A DNA stretch of 18,695 nucleotides from a bacterium (GCA_014381105.1 JACMIO010000019.1:1-18695); one strand, 5' to 3'; counted from the first letter of the stretch, positions 1 to 7,300 are shown. Made by a program: numbers and translations. Notes: generated from the letters alone by a model not told the origin.

Positions 1-29
1 ACCGTTCACATCAGCTTGACAAGATAACC

Positions 30-647
30 TTACCTGTAGCGACATTCGGCTGGACTGACCCCTTCGTGTGTTGCAACTATATTTCTCAGTCCGTTCTGCA
101 ATAATGTTTTCTCGAGACCAGAGATATTTTTTATTTCTTGATCTGTGATATGCTCGCTCGGAATTATTGATATACTTCCTTCTAGCGATTTGGATGCCGC
201 AGAGATATCATACAAAGAAAGGTTTTCGACAATACTACTGAGCGATCTGAGGGAAATGTTTCCGTTTACGATATTTCCGGCCATGTTAGGATATAGTGTC
301 ACATTCTTCGCAGATGTTACCCCAATCAGGTGTTTATCGATGAAATTATTAATTGCGATGTGCTCTCCGGTAAAACTTATCGGTATACTGGCGTTTGGAT
401 CTTCGACTTTACTTAACTGAAGTAATAATGAACTTTTTTCGATACTAGACGTAAGATTAATGAATGAACGATGGGCAGTTCCGGTTAGCTCATAGCATCC
501 TCCATCTATCCTGATATTCTCATGTTTTTCTGGATAAAAATTGTACACGATGAAAAAACCAACTAACCCACCGACCACTAACGGGATGGTGATCTTTGAA
601 TAATTTAGCAACTTGTATGACGAGATTTGTTCAATTTCTCGTTCCAT
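30..647 (-). CDS. Membrane-anchored extracytoplasmic protein of unknown function
   Basis: I do not recognise the family. The 205-residue product has a short charged N-terminus, one hydrophobic segment at about residues 18-38 (a signal anchor), and then a mostly polar domain rich in Asn, Ser and Ile that probably lies outside the cell. Several N-x-S/T sites (for example NLT, NVT, NIS, NLS) would suit archaeal surface glycosylation. Two cysteines, one just after the anchor (GGCYEL) and one near the C-terminus (AECRYR), could form a disulfide. The ATG at 645-647 follows a strong AAGGAGG ribosome-binding sequence with an unusually short gap of about two bases. No other in-frame ATG lies near the N-terminus. 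A weak A-box (CAATAAAATTG) about 45 bases upstream would give a short leader. The gene is real by its composition and domain layout; its function is unknown. Confidence 0.7.
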   Translation of the reverse strand: MEREIEQISSYKLLNYSKITIPLVVGGLVGFFIVYNFYPEKHENIRIDGGCYELTGTAHRSFINLTSSIEKSSLLLQLSKVEDPNASIPISFTGEHIAINNFIDKHLIGVTSAKNVTLYPNMAGNIVNGNISLRSLSSIVENLSLYDISAASKSLEGSISIIPSEHITDQEIKNISGLEKTLLQNGLRNIVATHEGVSPAECRYR

Positions 648-790
648 TCCTCCTTGAATTTAACTTGCAACTGCTTTAGTAACCCACAATTTTATTGGAC
701 TACAAAATAAAAATAGATCAGTTCAATCATCGTTCTCTTCTTACTAGCCAATGTGTTCATTGAGACAAAGTTCTAATTTTTGAAAAGTGA

Positions 791-1087
791 GAGGGAAGTA
801 TTATTAAGATTGTTGCTCATTATACTTGTATCCCTTTAGATAGTCATACAGCATCGGCCATTAAACGGCAAATTCCGTTCCTAATAGGTGGTACAATAAC
901 TGGAACAATAATGACTTACTTCTGGGGTTTCGCTGTGACCATTGTTGTCAACTCTATAATGTGGTATCTGATATCGCTTGTTGTCTACAAACTGGTTTGG
1001 AAAAAGAATGGGTTAAAGGATCAAATGGTTATTTTGAAATATATCCTAACGAAAGCAAAAAGACAAAAAAATATGCAAAGAACCTAG
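791..1087 (+). pseudogene. Membrane-protein reading frame without a standard start (5'-truncated gene or non-canonical start)
   Basis: An open frame runs from just after a TGA at 788-790 to a TAG at 1085-1087. Its translation looks like real membrane protein: it reads IKRQIPFLIGGTITG, a hydrophobic stretch with small residues, then MTYFWGFAVTIVVNSIMWY and a second hydrophobic run. The end is a strongly basic tail (KLVWKKNGLKDQ and KAKRQKNMQRT). This is the expected shape of a small protein with two membrane helices and a cytosolic basic C-terminus. No ATG, GTG or TTG occurs in frame before the ATG at 911-913, which would start inside the membrane region and give only 58 residues. Either the 5' end has been lost, or an ATT-type codon is used, or only the short form is made. 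No A-box stands at the right distance before 911. It is on the plus strand, divergent from the gene at 30-647. Confidence 0.45.
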
Positions 1088-1114
1088 ACAATGGAAATAT
1101 GCATTGCATTGCAG

Positions 1115-1351
1115 TTAATTCAGACCAACTTGGACGTCTTTACTTGTGCATCTACTCTTCTTTTGTTTTGGCTGACTCTGCTCTCTTCTTTGACTAAAAT
1201 TGTTGTTTTCATTTAATTCGGCTGATGCTGGAACTTCTTTGGATTCTCCGCCTACTGCATATTTACCGTAATTACTAACGCCCTCTTTTTCCGGATCAGC
1301 CTTTTTTTTCTCCACTTTTGAGATGATATTTGCGTCTTCATCTTCTGCCAT
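1115..1351 (-). CDS. Small, highly charged, probably disordered protein
   Basis: This would be a 78-residue protein starting MAEDEDANIISKVEKKK. It is rich in Lys, Glu, Asn and Gln with almost no hydrophobic core, so it is probably disordered. A longer frame opens at an ATG at 1388-1390. I prefer the ATG at 1349-1351 because an A-box (ATATTTTTATTA on this strand, centred near 1379) lies about 28 bases upstream, the usual distance for a leaderless archaeal start; the same box would be downstream of or inside the longer start. The same AT-rich box could drive a small ORF on the other strand (1409-1582). The protein resembles no family I know. The 3' part (about 1115-1200) overlaps another plus-strand frame that I consider spurious. 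Confidence is limited by the small size and low complexity. Confidence 0.42.
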   Translation of the reverse strand: MAEDEDANIISKVEKKKADPEKEGVSNYGKYAVGGESKEVPASAELNENNNFSQRREQSQPKQKKSRCTSKDVQVGLN

Positions 1352-1373
1352 TGACTTACGATTAGACAACAAA

Positions 1374-1385
1374 TAATAAAAATAT
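1374..1385. promoter_or_regulatory. Candidate bidirectional TATA/A-box
   Basis: The sequence TAATAAAAATAT is centred about 28 bases from the minus-strand ATG at 1351 and about 30 bases from the plus-strand ATG at 1409. Both are spacings expected for leaderless archaeal transcripts. This is read from the sequence only. Confidence 0.4.
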
Positions 1386-1408
1386 CTCATAAGTTAGGTC
1401 AATATCTG

Positions 1409-1582
1409 ATGGGAGGTATGAAATGGATAGACCCGTGCAAAGAGCGCAAGTGGTCCTCCGATCAGTCCGGTGAGACGGATATAATTTTATGCAATAAGAT
1501 AATACAATTTACTTTTCTTGTAATTATAAGCGGAATTTTTGTTATCCAGATGTGTAAAATCGCGGACCTTAGTATGTTCTGA
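1409..1582 (+). CDS. Possible 57-residue small membrane protein
   Basis: A short frame opens at ATG 1409 (MGGMKWIDPCKERKW) and ends at TGA 1580-1582. It has a charged, Cys-containing N-terminal half and one hydrophobic stretch, about IIQFTFLVIISGIFVI, which could be a membrane helix. An alternative start at ATG 1418 follows GGGAGG almost directly. An A-box lies about 30 bases before 1409. It resembles no family I know, and a frame of this length in AT-rich DNA may be chance. Confidence 0.28.
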   Translation: MGGMKWIDPCKERKWSSDQSGETDIILCNKIIQFTFLVIISGIFVIQMCKIADLSMF

Positions 1583-1586
1583 ATTC

Positions 1587-1594
1587 TTTTTTAA
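1587..1594 (+). promoter_or_regulatory. A-box for the gene at 1616
   Basis: TTTTTTAA is centred about 25 bases before the ATG at 1616, the spacing of a leaderless archaeal promoter. Confidence 0.45.
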
Positions 1595-1615
1595 CTTTGT
1601 TGCATACTATAATGT

Positions 1616-1843
1616 ATGGGAGCAGAAAAGATACTTAATTCTACATACAACATCCTAGTCGCATTAGGTACCGAGGCCAATTTTCTACACTCAACTGTAG
1701 AAACGTATATCAATGATGCCAAGAACGAAAATAATTCTAAACTCGTGGAAGTTTGGAATACGATTAAGCAAGACAAAGAAAAGCACTTACAAATGTTGAA
1801 GGAATGTCTTGAGACCGAAGTTAAAGAAGGAGAGTTAAGGTAA
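1616..1843 (+). CDS. Small helical protein of unknown function
   Basis: The 75-residue product is predicted by eye to be nearly all alpha-helical, with two amphipathic helices (about residues 2-30 and 38-70) joined by an Asn-rich turn. Its Glu and His placement (EANFLHSTVE, then DKEKHLQMLKE) recalls one helical hairpin of ferritin-like or four-helix-bundle proteins. It is too short to be a full metal-binding bundle, so any metal role would need a dimer. The ATG has a good A-box (TTTTTTAA) about 25 bases upstream and no leader, and the frame has normal amino-acid use for a soluble protein. It stands alone, with no operon partner. The gene is probably real; the function is not known and the ferritin resemblance is only suggestive. 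Confidence 0.6.
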   Translation: MGAEKILNSTYNILVALGTEANFLHSTVETYINDAKNENNSKLVEVWNTIKQDKEKHLQMLKECLETEVKEGELR

Positions 1844-2000
1844 TTCCGTTTGAAAAGAAATCTGTACATCTTTTAGTACTATACCATCTTTAGTCTGATT
1901 TCGGTATGGAAGTTATCGAGAAAATATTACTATAGTGTTATGGATTTTCGTCAATTCGAATTAGGATCCCGTACTTATATCTTTTAGTATCTTCAAAATA

Positions 2001-2924
2001 TTATTTGAGGATTATTTCATCTTTCTTTTCGTACGTATACATCAAATGTATCCCAAATAACATTACAGATATTGCAATAACCTGATTGATACCGATAGAC
2101 TCGTGTAGAAATATTATGGCGAAAATTAGTCCAAACACCGCGGATAAAGAAAGCAATGATGATGCCTTGATTACTCCAATCCTCTTTATGCTATGTATGT
2201 AAAGGTATAGTGATATGGCAAATCCAAAGACACCAAGAAGAATTATGGGTATTAACTGCTCACTGTGAATATCAAAAGGAATCCCTGATATAACTACCGT
2301 TCCCATTAATATGGTACCTCCAATCAAGGCTTTCAGCTGAATCAACTTTGATACATGTATTTGTCTAGCAATAATCTTACAAATATTGTTATCGAATCCC
2401 CAAATAATTGTTGACAAAATAACTAAAACGTTACCTATGTTTAAACTAAATATCGAACTATTAAAGTCAAGATTTGTTGTTACCAGAAACACACCTCCTA
2501 GAATCAATGTTACAGCAATATATCCTACGGGTCTCAATCTTTCTCTAAAAATAAGCAACGCAAAAAAAATTGAAAAAACAGTTTCTCCGTTAGCAAGTAA
2601 TGCAGTATCTGCAGCTGTACTCATCTTTAATCCTTGAAAAAAGAAAATAGGCGCTATTGCAGCACCGGAAATTGCACTTACAATGATAAGAAAAAAATAT
2701 TTCTTGGTAATCTTTGACGATATCCTTGCAGCAGAAGGTGTAAAAAACAGTCCAGCCGTCAAGTAAATAATTGATGAAAGGAGTAAAGGATCAACTGTTG
2801 ATAGAATAGGTTTTCCTATGGTAGAAACACATCCAAAGAGAACAGCAGCAACAATAGCGGAAATGTACCCGACAATAATATTTGAATTGACAAAACTACT
2901 ATAATTCAACCTTAATCCTAGCAT
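2001..2924 (-). CDS. EamA/DMT-superfamily transporter
   Basis: The 307-residue protein consists almost wholly of hydrophobic helices. About ten segments fall into two repeats (roughly residues 15-150 and 165-300), the duplicated five-helix EamA unit of the drug/metabolite transporter superfamily. Typical signatures are the small-residue first helix of each half, FFQGLKMSTAADTALLANGET in the first repeat (the family's loop and helix-4 region), FREx(L) after it, and LSAVFGLIFAIIFLHESI in the second. The length matches the usual size of about 300 residues. Members export amino acids, nucleobases or other metabolites; the substrate cannot be read from sequence. The ATG at 2922-2924 has an AAGGTG motif about ten bases upstream and an A-box (GTTTTAATACC) centred about 25 bases upstream. 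It is divergent from the gene at 3127 with a 202-base gap. Confidence 0.88.
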   Translation of the reverse strand: MLGLRLNYSSFVNSNIIVGYISAIVAAVLFGCVSTIGKPILSTVDPLLLSSIIYLTAGLFFTPSAARISSKITKKYFFLIIVSAISGAAIAPIFFFQGLKMSTAADTALLANGETVFSIFFALLIFRERLRPVGYIAVTLILGGVFLVTTNLDFNSSIFSLNIGNVLVILSTIIWGFDNNICKIIARQIHVSKLIQLKALIGGTILMGTVVISGIPFDIHSEQLIPIILLGVFGFAISLYLYIHSIKRIGVIKASSLLSLSAVFGLIFAIIFLHESIGINQVIAISVMLFGIHLMYTYEKKDEIILK

Positions 2925-2943
2925 TCATGACGGACACCTTATG

Positions 2944-2954
2944 GGTATTAAAAC
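2944..2954 (-). promoter_or_regulatory. A-box for the DMT transporter
   Basis: GTTTTAATACC on the minus strand is centred about 25 bases before the ATG at 2924. Confidence 0.4.
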
Positions 2955-3085
2955 CTATTCATGTTGTATACTCCTCAACAATCAATTGAAACTATGCAGG
3001 CATAAACATAAGCGAAAAACACAGGAGGATTTTTTGCGAATATCTAAAGTTACTAAAGATGTTTATGAAATAATGAATTTCAAAA

Positions 3086-3099
3086 ACATATAGATATGT
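3086..3099. promoter_or_regulatory. Perfect palindrome before the small membrane gene
   Basis: ACATAT-AG-ATATGT is a perfect inverted repeat with 6-base arms, centred about 34 bases before the ATG at 3127. It overlaps the position where the A-box should be. It could be an operator, an A-box, or a chance palindrome in AT-rich DNA. Confidence 0.3.
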
Positions 3100-3126
3100 A
3101 GATTTCCATATTCGTTAGATAATACA

Positions 3127-3345
3127 ATGAAGATTTTGATTGAAATCTTTGGAATTGTACTTGTGCTGGCAGGTTTAGTTTTTACTGCACAGTCCGAATC
3201 GTATGTGGGTCCTCAAAGCTCATTTATGTACAGCAATCCTTCTTGGACAATAAATGGTCTGATGATCATCCTGGCAGGAATTATCGTCTTAATTCTGGAT
3301 ATTATCATTAGGATCGTTTATCATCCAAATACGAATAACAAGTAA
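3127..3345 (+). CDS. Small two-helix membrane protein
   Basis: The 72-residue protein has two hydrophobic helices. The first, about residues 3-21, begins at the N-terminus. The second is about residues 43-64. Between them is a polar loop of about 20 residues rich in Ser, Tyr and Pro (YVGPQSSFMYSNPSW). A short basic or polar tail follows. Both ends are probably cytosolic, with the loop outside. The layout and composition are those of a real membrane protein, and I believe similar small proteins occur in related archaea, but no function is known to me. A perfect palindrome sits at the promoter position. It is divergent from the DMT transporter and lies 172 bases before the YVTN protein on the same strand. 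Confidence 0.65.
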   Translation: MKILIEIFGIVLVLAGLVFTAQSESYVGPQSSFMYSNPSWTINGLMIILAGIIVLILDIIIRIVYHPNTNNK

Positions 3346-3486
3346 GTGAGATAAAATAGATCTTTGAAATCTTTCTTCATAAAATGTCATTGGAGATAGA
3401 TATTCTCATCTTTTTTGAACAATTGTACAACCATTTTCTTCAAACAGGAATGTATCATAGATAGATATTTGGAAACTGGTAATTAC

Positions 3487-3495
3487 TTTTTATAT
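3487..3495 (+). promoter_or_regulatory. A-box for the YVTN protein
   Basis: TTTTTATAT is centred about 27 bases before the TTG at 3518, which would make that TTG a leaderless start. With the ATG at 3536 the mRNA would have a leader of about 18 bases. Confidence 0.45.
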
Positions 3496-3517
3496 CCATT
3501 CAACATAGATTATTTAT

Positions 3518-5125
3518 TTGAAATATTATTTACCAATGTCCTTCTATTTCTTATTGGGTATTTCATTCTTTTTTACTCTTTTTATCATTGGTATTTACGC
3601 TCAAGAAGAGAATAATGAGAACGTAATATCACTAAAATCCAACCCGGTGATTAGTTCCGGTAGTTTTCCCATTGGAATTGATATCAATCCAATAACAAAC
3701 AAACTTTATGTTGCCAACCAATTTTCTAATACAATATCAGTTATAGACATCGACACATCCAAAGTGGAAGAAAATATCGACACGGGTGATTCACCATATG
3801 ATGTTGACGTAAATCCATTTTCTAACAGAATATATTCTTCGAATAGGGAATCTAATACAGTTTCTGTAATTGATGGTTTTACTAACAAAGAACTCACTGA
3901 GATACCCGTAGGAAATTCTCCAGTGGGTATAGGCACCAATTTAGCAGCAAACTGGATTTATGTTGCAAACATGGATTCAAAAACAATTAGCGTTATTGAT
4001 CCAATTGTTAATAAGGTAAGACAATCATTGAGGATTGCTTCATCGCCATACGATATTATAGTCAATCCGCACACCAACAAGGTTTATGTTTCTGATTTGG
4101 GAAAAGATAGCGTACTTGTATTAGATGGAAATAATAATACAGTGATATCATCCATACCTGTTGGTTCAAGGCCTTCCGGACTAGCAATCAATACGCAAAC
4201 CGATACAATTTATGTCTCAAACTTCAGGAACGATTCTGTCAGTGTCATAAACGGCACATCTAACAAGATTGAAACTAATATTAAAGTCGGAGATAGTCCA
4301 GTAGGAATAGCTGTTAATCCACGGACTAACAAGATTTATGTAAACAATTTGCTGGACAATTCCATAAGCGTAATTAATGGAACGACAAATAAGCTGATCA
4401 AAAATATTTCTTTAGAACCGGCGATAGTTGCCTCTGGAGTAAATAATCCCTTCATTAATATACCCTTAAAGGTAACTTTTCCACTTATCGCAAGTAAGCT
4501 AACAGTAGATCCCACTACAAATTTCACCTATGTCACTAATACTAGGACGAATGGAATAATAGCAATCGATGGAAAGATAGACAAAATAATTACAAAAATA
4601 TTCATCGAAATTAATCCTCCAAATACTGGGACTGTAAAATGTAATGATATTCAATTGGGAGATGGTGAATCTACGACATTGCCTCTTCTTACAACCGCAA
4701 GATGCGAGGCAATACCAGACAGAGGGTACGATTTTGGTAATTGGGGAGTAACCAACAATACAAGACAAAATCCAGTATTTTTTAATGTTACTGGATATGA
4801 AACTATAACAGCAAATTTCTATGGTGCTTTATTGACAGAGACTTTTATTGTATTAACTTCTGTAGTAATAGGTCTGGTTTCAACAATTGGAGGCTGGTTT
4901 TACAGACAGAAATCTAGGTTATCCTTCAAGAGAAATCTAACCAATATAGATTATACATATGAGATGTTATCAAAAAACAACAAGGAAGAGTGCATAAAAC
5001 AGTTGGAACAAATTCAGAGAGATTTGAATTTCTTACATCGGAAAGGAAAAATTAACGAATCCCAACTAGAATTCTTGGAAAAGAGAATTAACTGGTACAT
5101 AAGCCGAGTAAATACACCCAAATAA
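3518..5125 (+). CDS. Membrane-anchored YVTN beta-propeller surface protein
   Basis: The 535-residue protein starts with a signal segment (about residues 7-27, ending near IYAQEE). About seven YVTN-type repeats follow at residues 44-365, each close to INPxTNKxYVxNxxxNxISVID plus a P-V-G-x-S-P turn; together they would close a seven-bladed beta-propeller outside the cell. Next comes a beta-rich domain (about 367-433) with GYDFGNWG and ETITANF, typical of bacterial surface repeat domains (Flg_new/InlB B-repeat-like). A membrane helix (about 438-461) and a 73-residue helical, charged cytosolic tail complete it. N-x-S/T sites are frequent. The tail suggests a link from surface to cytosol, but its partner is unknown. 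The start is TTG 3518 or, with a cleaner signal peptide, ATG 3536. The last blade is separated from the sixth by a longer insertion. Family assignment is firm; a binding or sensing role is inferred. Confidence 0.88.
   Translation: MKYYLPMSFYFLLGISFFFTLFIIGIYAQEENNENVISLKSNPVISSGSFPIGIDINPITNKLYVANQFSNTISVIDIDTSKVEENIDTGDSPYDVDVNPFSNRIYSSNRESNTVSVIDGFTNKELTEIPVGNSPVGIGTNLAANWIYVANMDSKTISVIDPIVNKVRQSLRIASSPYDIIVNPHTNKVYVSDLGKDSVLVLDGNNNTVISSIPVGSRPSGLAINTQTDTIYVSNFRNDSVSVINGTSNKIETNIKVGDSPVGIAVNPRTNKIYVNNLLDNSISVINGTTNKLIKNISLEPAIVASGVNNPFINIPLKVTFPLIASKLTVDPTTNFTYVTNTRTNGIIAIDGKIDKIITKIFIEINPPNTGTVKCNDIQLGDGESTTLPLLTTARCEAIPDRGYDFGNWGVTNNTRQNPVFFNVTGYETITANFYGALLTETFIVLTSVVIGLVSTIGGWFYRQKSRLSFKRNLTNIDYTYEMLSKNNKEECIKQLEQIQRDLNFLHRKGKINESQLEFLEKRINWYISRVNTPK
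3647..4611 (+). repeat. In-gene YVTN repeat array
   Basis: About seven tandem repeats of roughly 42 codons encode the blades of the beta-propeller. They are conserved as protein (NPxTNKxYVxN, then SVIDGxxN) but diverged as DNA, so they are old repeats and not a recent expansion. Confidence 0.75.
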
Positions 5126-5164
5126 AGTCTAGGGGCAGCCTGATTAGACAATTGTACCAGACCG

Positions 5165-5172
5165 TATAAAAG
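5165..5172 (+). promoter_or_regulatory. TATA box for the regulator gene at 5237
   Basis: TATAAAAG lies about 68 bases before the ATG at 5237, which would give a leader of about 40 bases. The leader contains GGAG at about 5222, a possible ribosome-binding sequence. Confidence 0.4.
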
Positions 5173-5236
5173 AGTAGATTCAATAAATGATTAATATGAC
5201 GAGTAAAGTACTAATTTTAATGGAGTAGCCTGAAGC

Positions 5237-5782
5237 ATGCGAAAAAAGCCATCAAACTCTAACAAAGAAAGGATATTGCAATATATTCAGAATAATCCGG
5301 GATGTTATCTCCGTCAAATTAGAAATGAGTTAGATCTATCGATGGGATCAGTTCAATATCACTCTTACCAGCTCCAGAAGGGAGGGAAGATAACATCAAT
5401 GAGGCAGGGTTTGTATAAATTACATTTTCAGTCTGGCACCTTTGAAGATCATGAGAAAATACTCCTGCAGATGTTGAATCAAGAAACACCACGAGAAATC
5501 ATCTTGTATATAATAGAACAAGGAGATCCCACACAAACTGATGTTGTAAAAAGGCTGGGTATATCCGCACCTTCTGTAAATTGGCATGTTAAAAGATTAA
5601 TCGATTTGAATTTGGTCGATGAAGTAAGGGAAGGTAAGTACAAAAGATACAGACTTCGTGATGACTCGATTGATTCAAGGTACATAGAGCAATTGCTAAA
5701 GACACATCATCCAAATCTCTGGAACAAATGGAGTAATAGATTAGTTGAAGTTTTCCTGTCGTTGTCAAAAGAAGACAAATAG
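5237..5782 (+). CDS. Transcriptional regulator with two winged-helix domains
   Basis: The 181-residue protein carries two winged helix-turn-helix domains. The first (about residues 8-63) has RQIRNELDLSMGSVQYHSYQL as recognition region followed by a GLYKL wing. The second (about 84-147) has VVKRLGISAPSVNWHVKRL followed by GKYKRYRL. Both resemble the ArsR/MarR-like domains of archaeal regulators, in which S-x-x-x-Y/W-H-x-x-x-L marks the recognition helix. A short helical tail may dimerise. There is no separate ligand domain. Only 14 bases separate it from the membrane protein gene downstream, so the two are probably co-transcribed and the regulator may act with or on that protein. The ATG at 5237 has GGAG 13 bases upstream and a TATA box further up. 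The DNA-binding role is clear; the target genes are not known. Confidence 0.85.
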   Translation: MRKKPSNSNKERILQYIQNNPGCYLRQIRNELDLSMGSVQYHSYQLQKGGKITSMRQGLYKLHFQSGTFEDHEKILLQMLNQETPREIILYIIEQGDPTQTDVVKRLGISAPSVNWHVKRLIDLNLVDEVREGKYKRYRLRDDSIDSRYIEQLLKTHHPNLWNKWSNRLVEVFLSLSKEDK

Positions 5783-5796
5783 TTGTAGGGAATATT

Positions 5797-6093
5797 TTGG
5801 ATTTTCTTACAACTGAAACACCACTCATAGAACTCATTGAAAGTATTCTATACATAATTGGTACAATATTTGCGGCAATTTTGATAGCCCTGTCAATTTC
5901 TGCCTATAGGAACACAAAGTTACGAAAATTACTCTATGCAATTGTTGCATTTTTGTTATTTGGCATCTTCTTGTTTTATGAGTTCTTAGAACATAGTTTG
6001 TCACTGGATAATGCTTTTACAGACATTGTGGTTCCCTTCATGGGAGTATCTATTCTTGTATTATTCTTTATGGCGATAGTTAACAAGAAATAG
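5797..6093 (+). CDS. Three-helix membrane protein paired with the regulator (DUF7521-like)
   Basis: The 98-residue protein has three membrane helices (about residues 12-34, 45-62 and 76-94). Between the first two is a short basic loop, SAYRNTKLRKLLY. That loop and the size recall the haloarchaeal DUF7521 proteins, which also lie directly behind winged-helix regulator genes; this likeness is from memory and not tested. The start is a TTG at 5797, the only plausible start in this frame, preceded by GGG about eight bases upstream. The 14-base gap to the regulator means one transcript. The pairing suggests a membrane partner that senses something and controls the regulator, or whose level the regulator sets. 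No catalytic residues are visible. Confidence 0.7.
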   Translation: MDFLTTETPLIELIESILYIIGTIFAAILIALSISAYRNTKLRKLLYAIVAFLLFGIFLFYEFLEHSLSLDNAFTDIVVPFMGVSILVLFFMAIVNKK

Positions 6094-6539
6094 ATGTATT
6101 CAGTTCCTGATAGATTCAATGTGTCATAGAAAATAAATTACATCAAAAAGTGATAATTTCCTTACTTAAATATGGAAACATCGGGAATATCAAGATTGTT
6201 AACAATTTTTCCCTGTTTACTATTTTTCAAGTGCATATTCATGTCTGTTTTAGACACATCAGGCCATCATGAACCAGGACTAATCAATACCGCAGTAAAG
6301 TAAATGCAATATCATGAAATATACGTTGAAAGTATCAAACTAAAATATGACAATGGCGATTCGAGAACAATTCCTAAATACGAAAATCAGCGAATGACCG
6401 AACGATAAATGCCTAATACGCTGTCTTACCTAATCCTATTGAACAAGATACTCAGATTTAGAAAACAGGTACAATTTTAAGCGTTAGTAAAAATAAAAAA
6501 GGAAGATGTGACAATCAGGTTTATTTCATCATTAGTGTT
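6094..6539. other. 446-base convergent gap with only weak ORFs
   Basis: This long gap lies between two convergent genes, where archaeal gaps are usually short. It holds one frame on the plus strand, ATG 6172 to TAA 6406-6408, broken by a single in-frame TAA at 6301-6303. The part before the stop would read METSGISRLL and so on (43 codons); the part after it starts ATG 6304 and reads MQYHEIYVESIKLKYDNG (34 codons). The second part looks protein-like. It could be a decayed small gene, two tiny genes or chance. A T-rich run on the minus strand near 6489-6502 may be the terminator of the CHRD gene. I see no tRNA or structured RNA. Confidence 0.3.
6489..6502 (-). terminator. Poly-T terminator candidate after the CHRD gene
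   Basis: On the minus strand CCTTTTTTATTTTT lies about 38-50 bases beyond the TGA at 6540. Archaeal RNA polymerase terminates at T-rich runs of this kind without a hairpin. Confidence 0.35.
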
Positions 6540-7061
6540 TCAGGATGTTTTGTCGTCATTTCCCATTTCTAGTTGTCCTCTAATCTCTCCTTTTGGATTT
6601 GCTTCCGTATGAACATTCACATATGTTTCTCCATTCTTCATTGCAGTGGCAAGGTCTGATAGTTCTTTTCCTTTCATTGGTCCTTCCAAGTCAGAAGCCG
6701 TGAAGTTTCCTTCAACCAAGATACCGTCTTTTGGACCTGTTGGGGATTCTGACTTAAATAAAGTCACAACAACGTCGCCATTCTCGCCTGACTTTGCGTT
6801 GTGGATATGTGCTGCCGTAACTTTATCGATTCCTGTAACATTTACCTTAAACCATCCGGACTCTTCCCCAGGAGTGACCCATGCCCAACCTTTAGCCGAA
6901 GAAGTAACCGGCGGGACCTCTTGATCTCCACTGAGTTTAGCTGTGAATTTTTGTTCTTGTGCTTGAGCATACCCCATGTTGACCAGAGTTGCTGACATTC
7001 CTATTGAAAAGACTGCTGCTACTAAAACAACAGCTGACAATAAATATATTGTTTGATTCAT
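6540..7061 (-). CDS. Secreted CHRD-domain protein
   Basis: The 173-residue protein starts MNQTIYLLSAVVLVAAVF, a signal peptide or anchor, with likely cleavage after YAQAQ near residue 35. It is then a single CHRD domain (PF07452, first seen in chordin). Visible signatures are LSGDQEVPPVTSSAKGWAW, the beta-strand GWFKVNVTGID, AAHIHNAKSGENGDVVVTLF with its conserved His pair, and YVNVHTEANPKGEIRGQL at the end. The family is an extracellular immunoglobulin-like fold; its precise role in archaea is not known. A longer frame reaches a start at 7184, but I prefer the ATG at 7059-7061: it starts the signal peptide, has GTGAGAG upstream, and has an A-box about 26 bases upstream. It is divergent from the PAP2 gene. 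Confidence 0.88.
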   Translation of the reverse strand: MNQTIYLLSAVVLVAAVFSIGMSATLVNMGYAQAQEQKFTAKLSGDQEVPPVTSSAKGWAWVTPGEESGWFKVNVTGIDKVTAAHIHNAKSGENGDVVVTLFKSESPTGPKDGILVEGNFTASDLEGPMKGKELSDLATAMKNGETYVNVHTEANPKGEIRGQLEMGNDDKTS

Positions 7062-7081
7062 CACTCTCACATGGACAAAAT

Positions 7082-7093
7082 AGTATTTTAGTA
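7082..7093 (-). promoter_or_regulatory. A-box for the CHRD gene
   Basis: TACTAAAATACT on the minus strand is centred about 26 bases before the ATG at 7061, supporting that start over the longer frame. Confidence 0.4.
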
Positions 7094-7300
7094 TGAGAGC
7101 TTGCCCTAATATTTTGCCCGATTCGATATAATTGTATTTACAAGGTAAGGATAGGTTTAATAAATCAACAAAATTTAACCACACGTTCTCTATCCTGCAA
7201 CCAAACTTAAAAATGAAAGTCGAAAGGTTATTAGAGACAAACTTGTCCTACAGATGAGTTGCCGAATTGTGTGGAGATAAAGGTAGTATAATATCAGATA

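Noticed and set aside
961..1197. 78-codon plus-strand frame
   Set aside because: It overlaps the better membrane-protein frame at 791-1087 out of frame and the minus-strand small gene; its residues show no fold.
1450..1490. Short hairpin TCCG-GTGAGA-CGGA, considered as an RNA gene
   Set aside because: A single 4-base stem is too weak, and no tRNA arms or other conserved structure surround it.
1591..1869. 92-codon minus-strand frame
   Set aside because: It is the antisense shadow of the helical gene at 1616-1843, which has a promoter at the right distance.
3415..3615. 66-codon hydrophobic frame before and overlapping the YVTN gene
   Set aside because: It is the out-of-frame reading of the promoter and signal-peptide region, and it overlaps a much better supported gene by about 100 bases.
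4499..4768. 89-codon minus-strand frame in the YVTN gene
   Set aside because: Antisense shadow of the surface-domain coding region, with no start signals and unlikely composition.
7062..7184. N-terminal extension of the CHRD protein by 41 residues
   Set aside because: It would bury the signal peptide inside the protein; the ATG at 7061 has a fitting A-box and starts a standard signal sequence.
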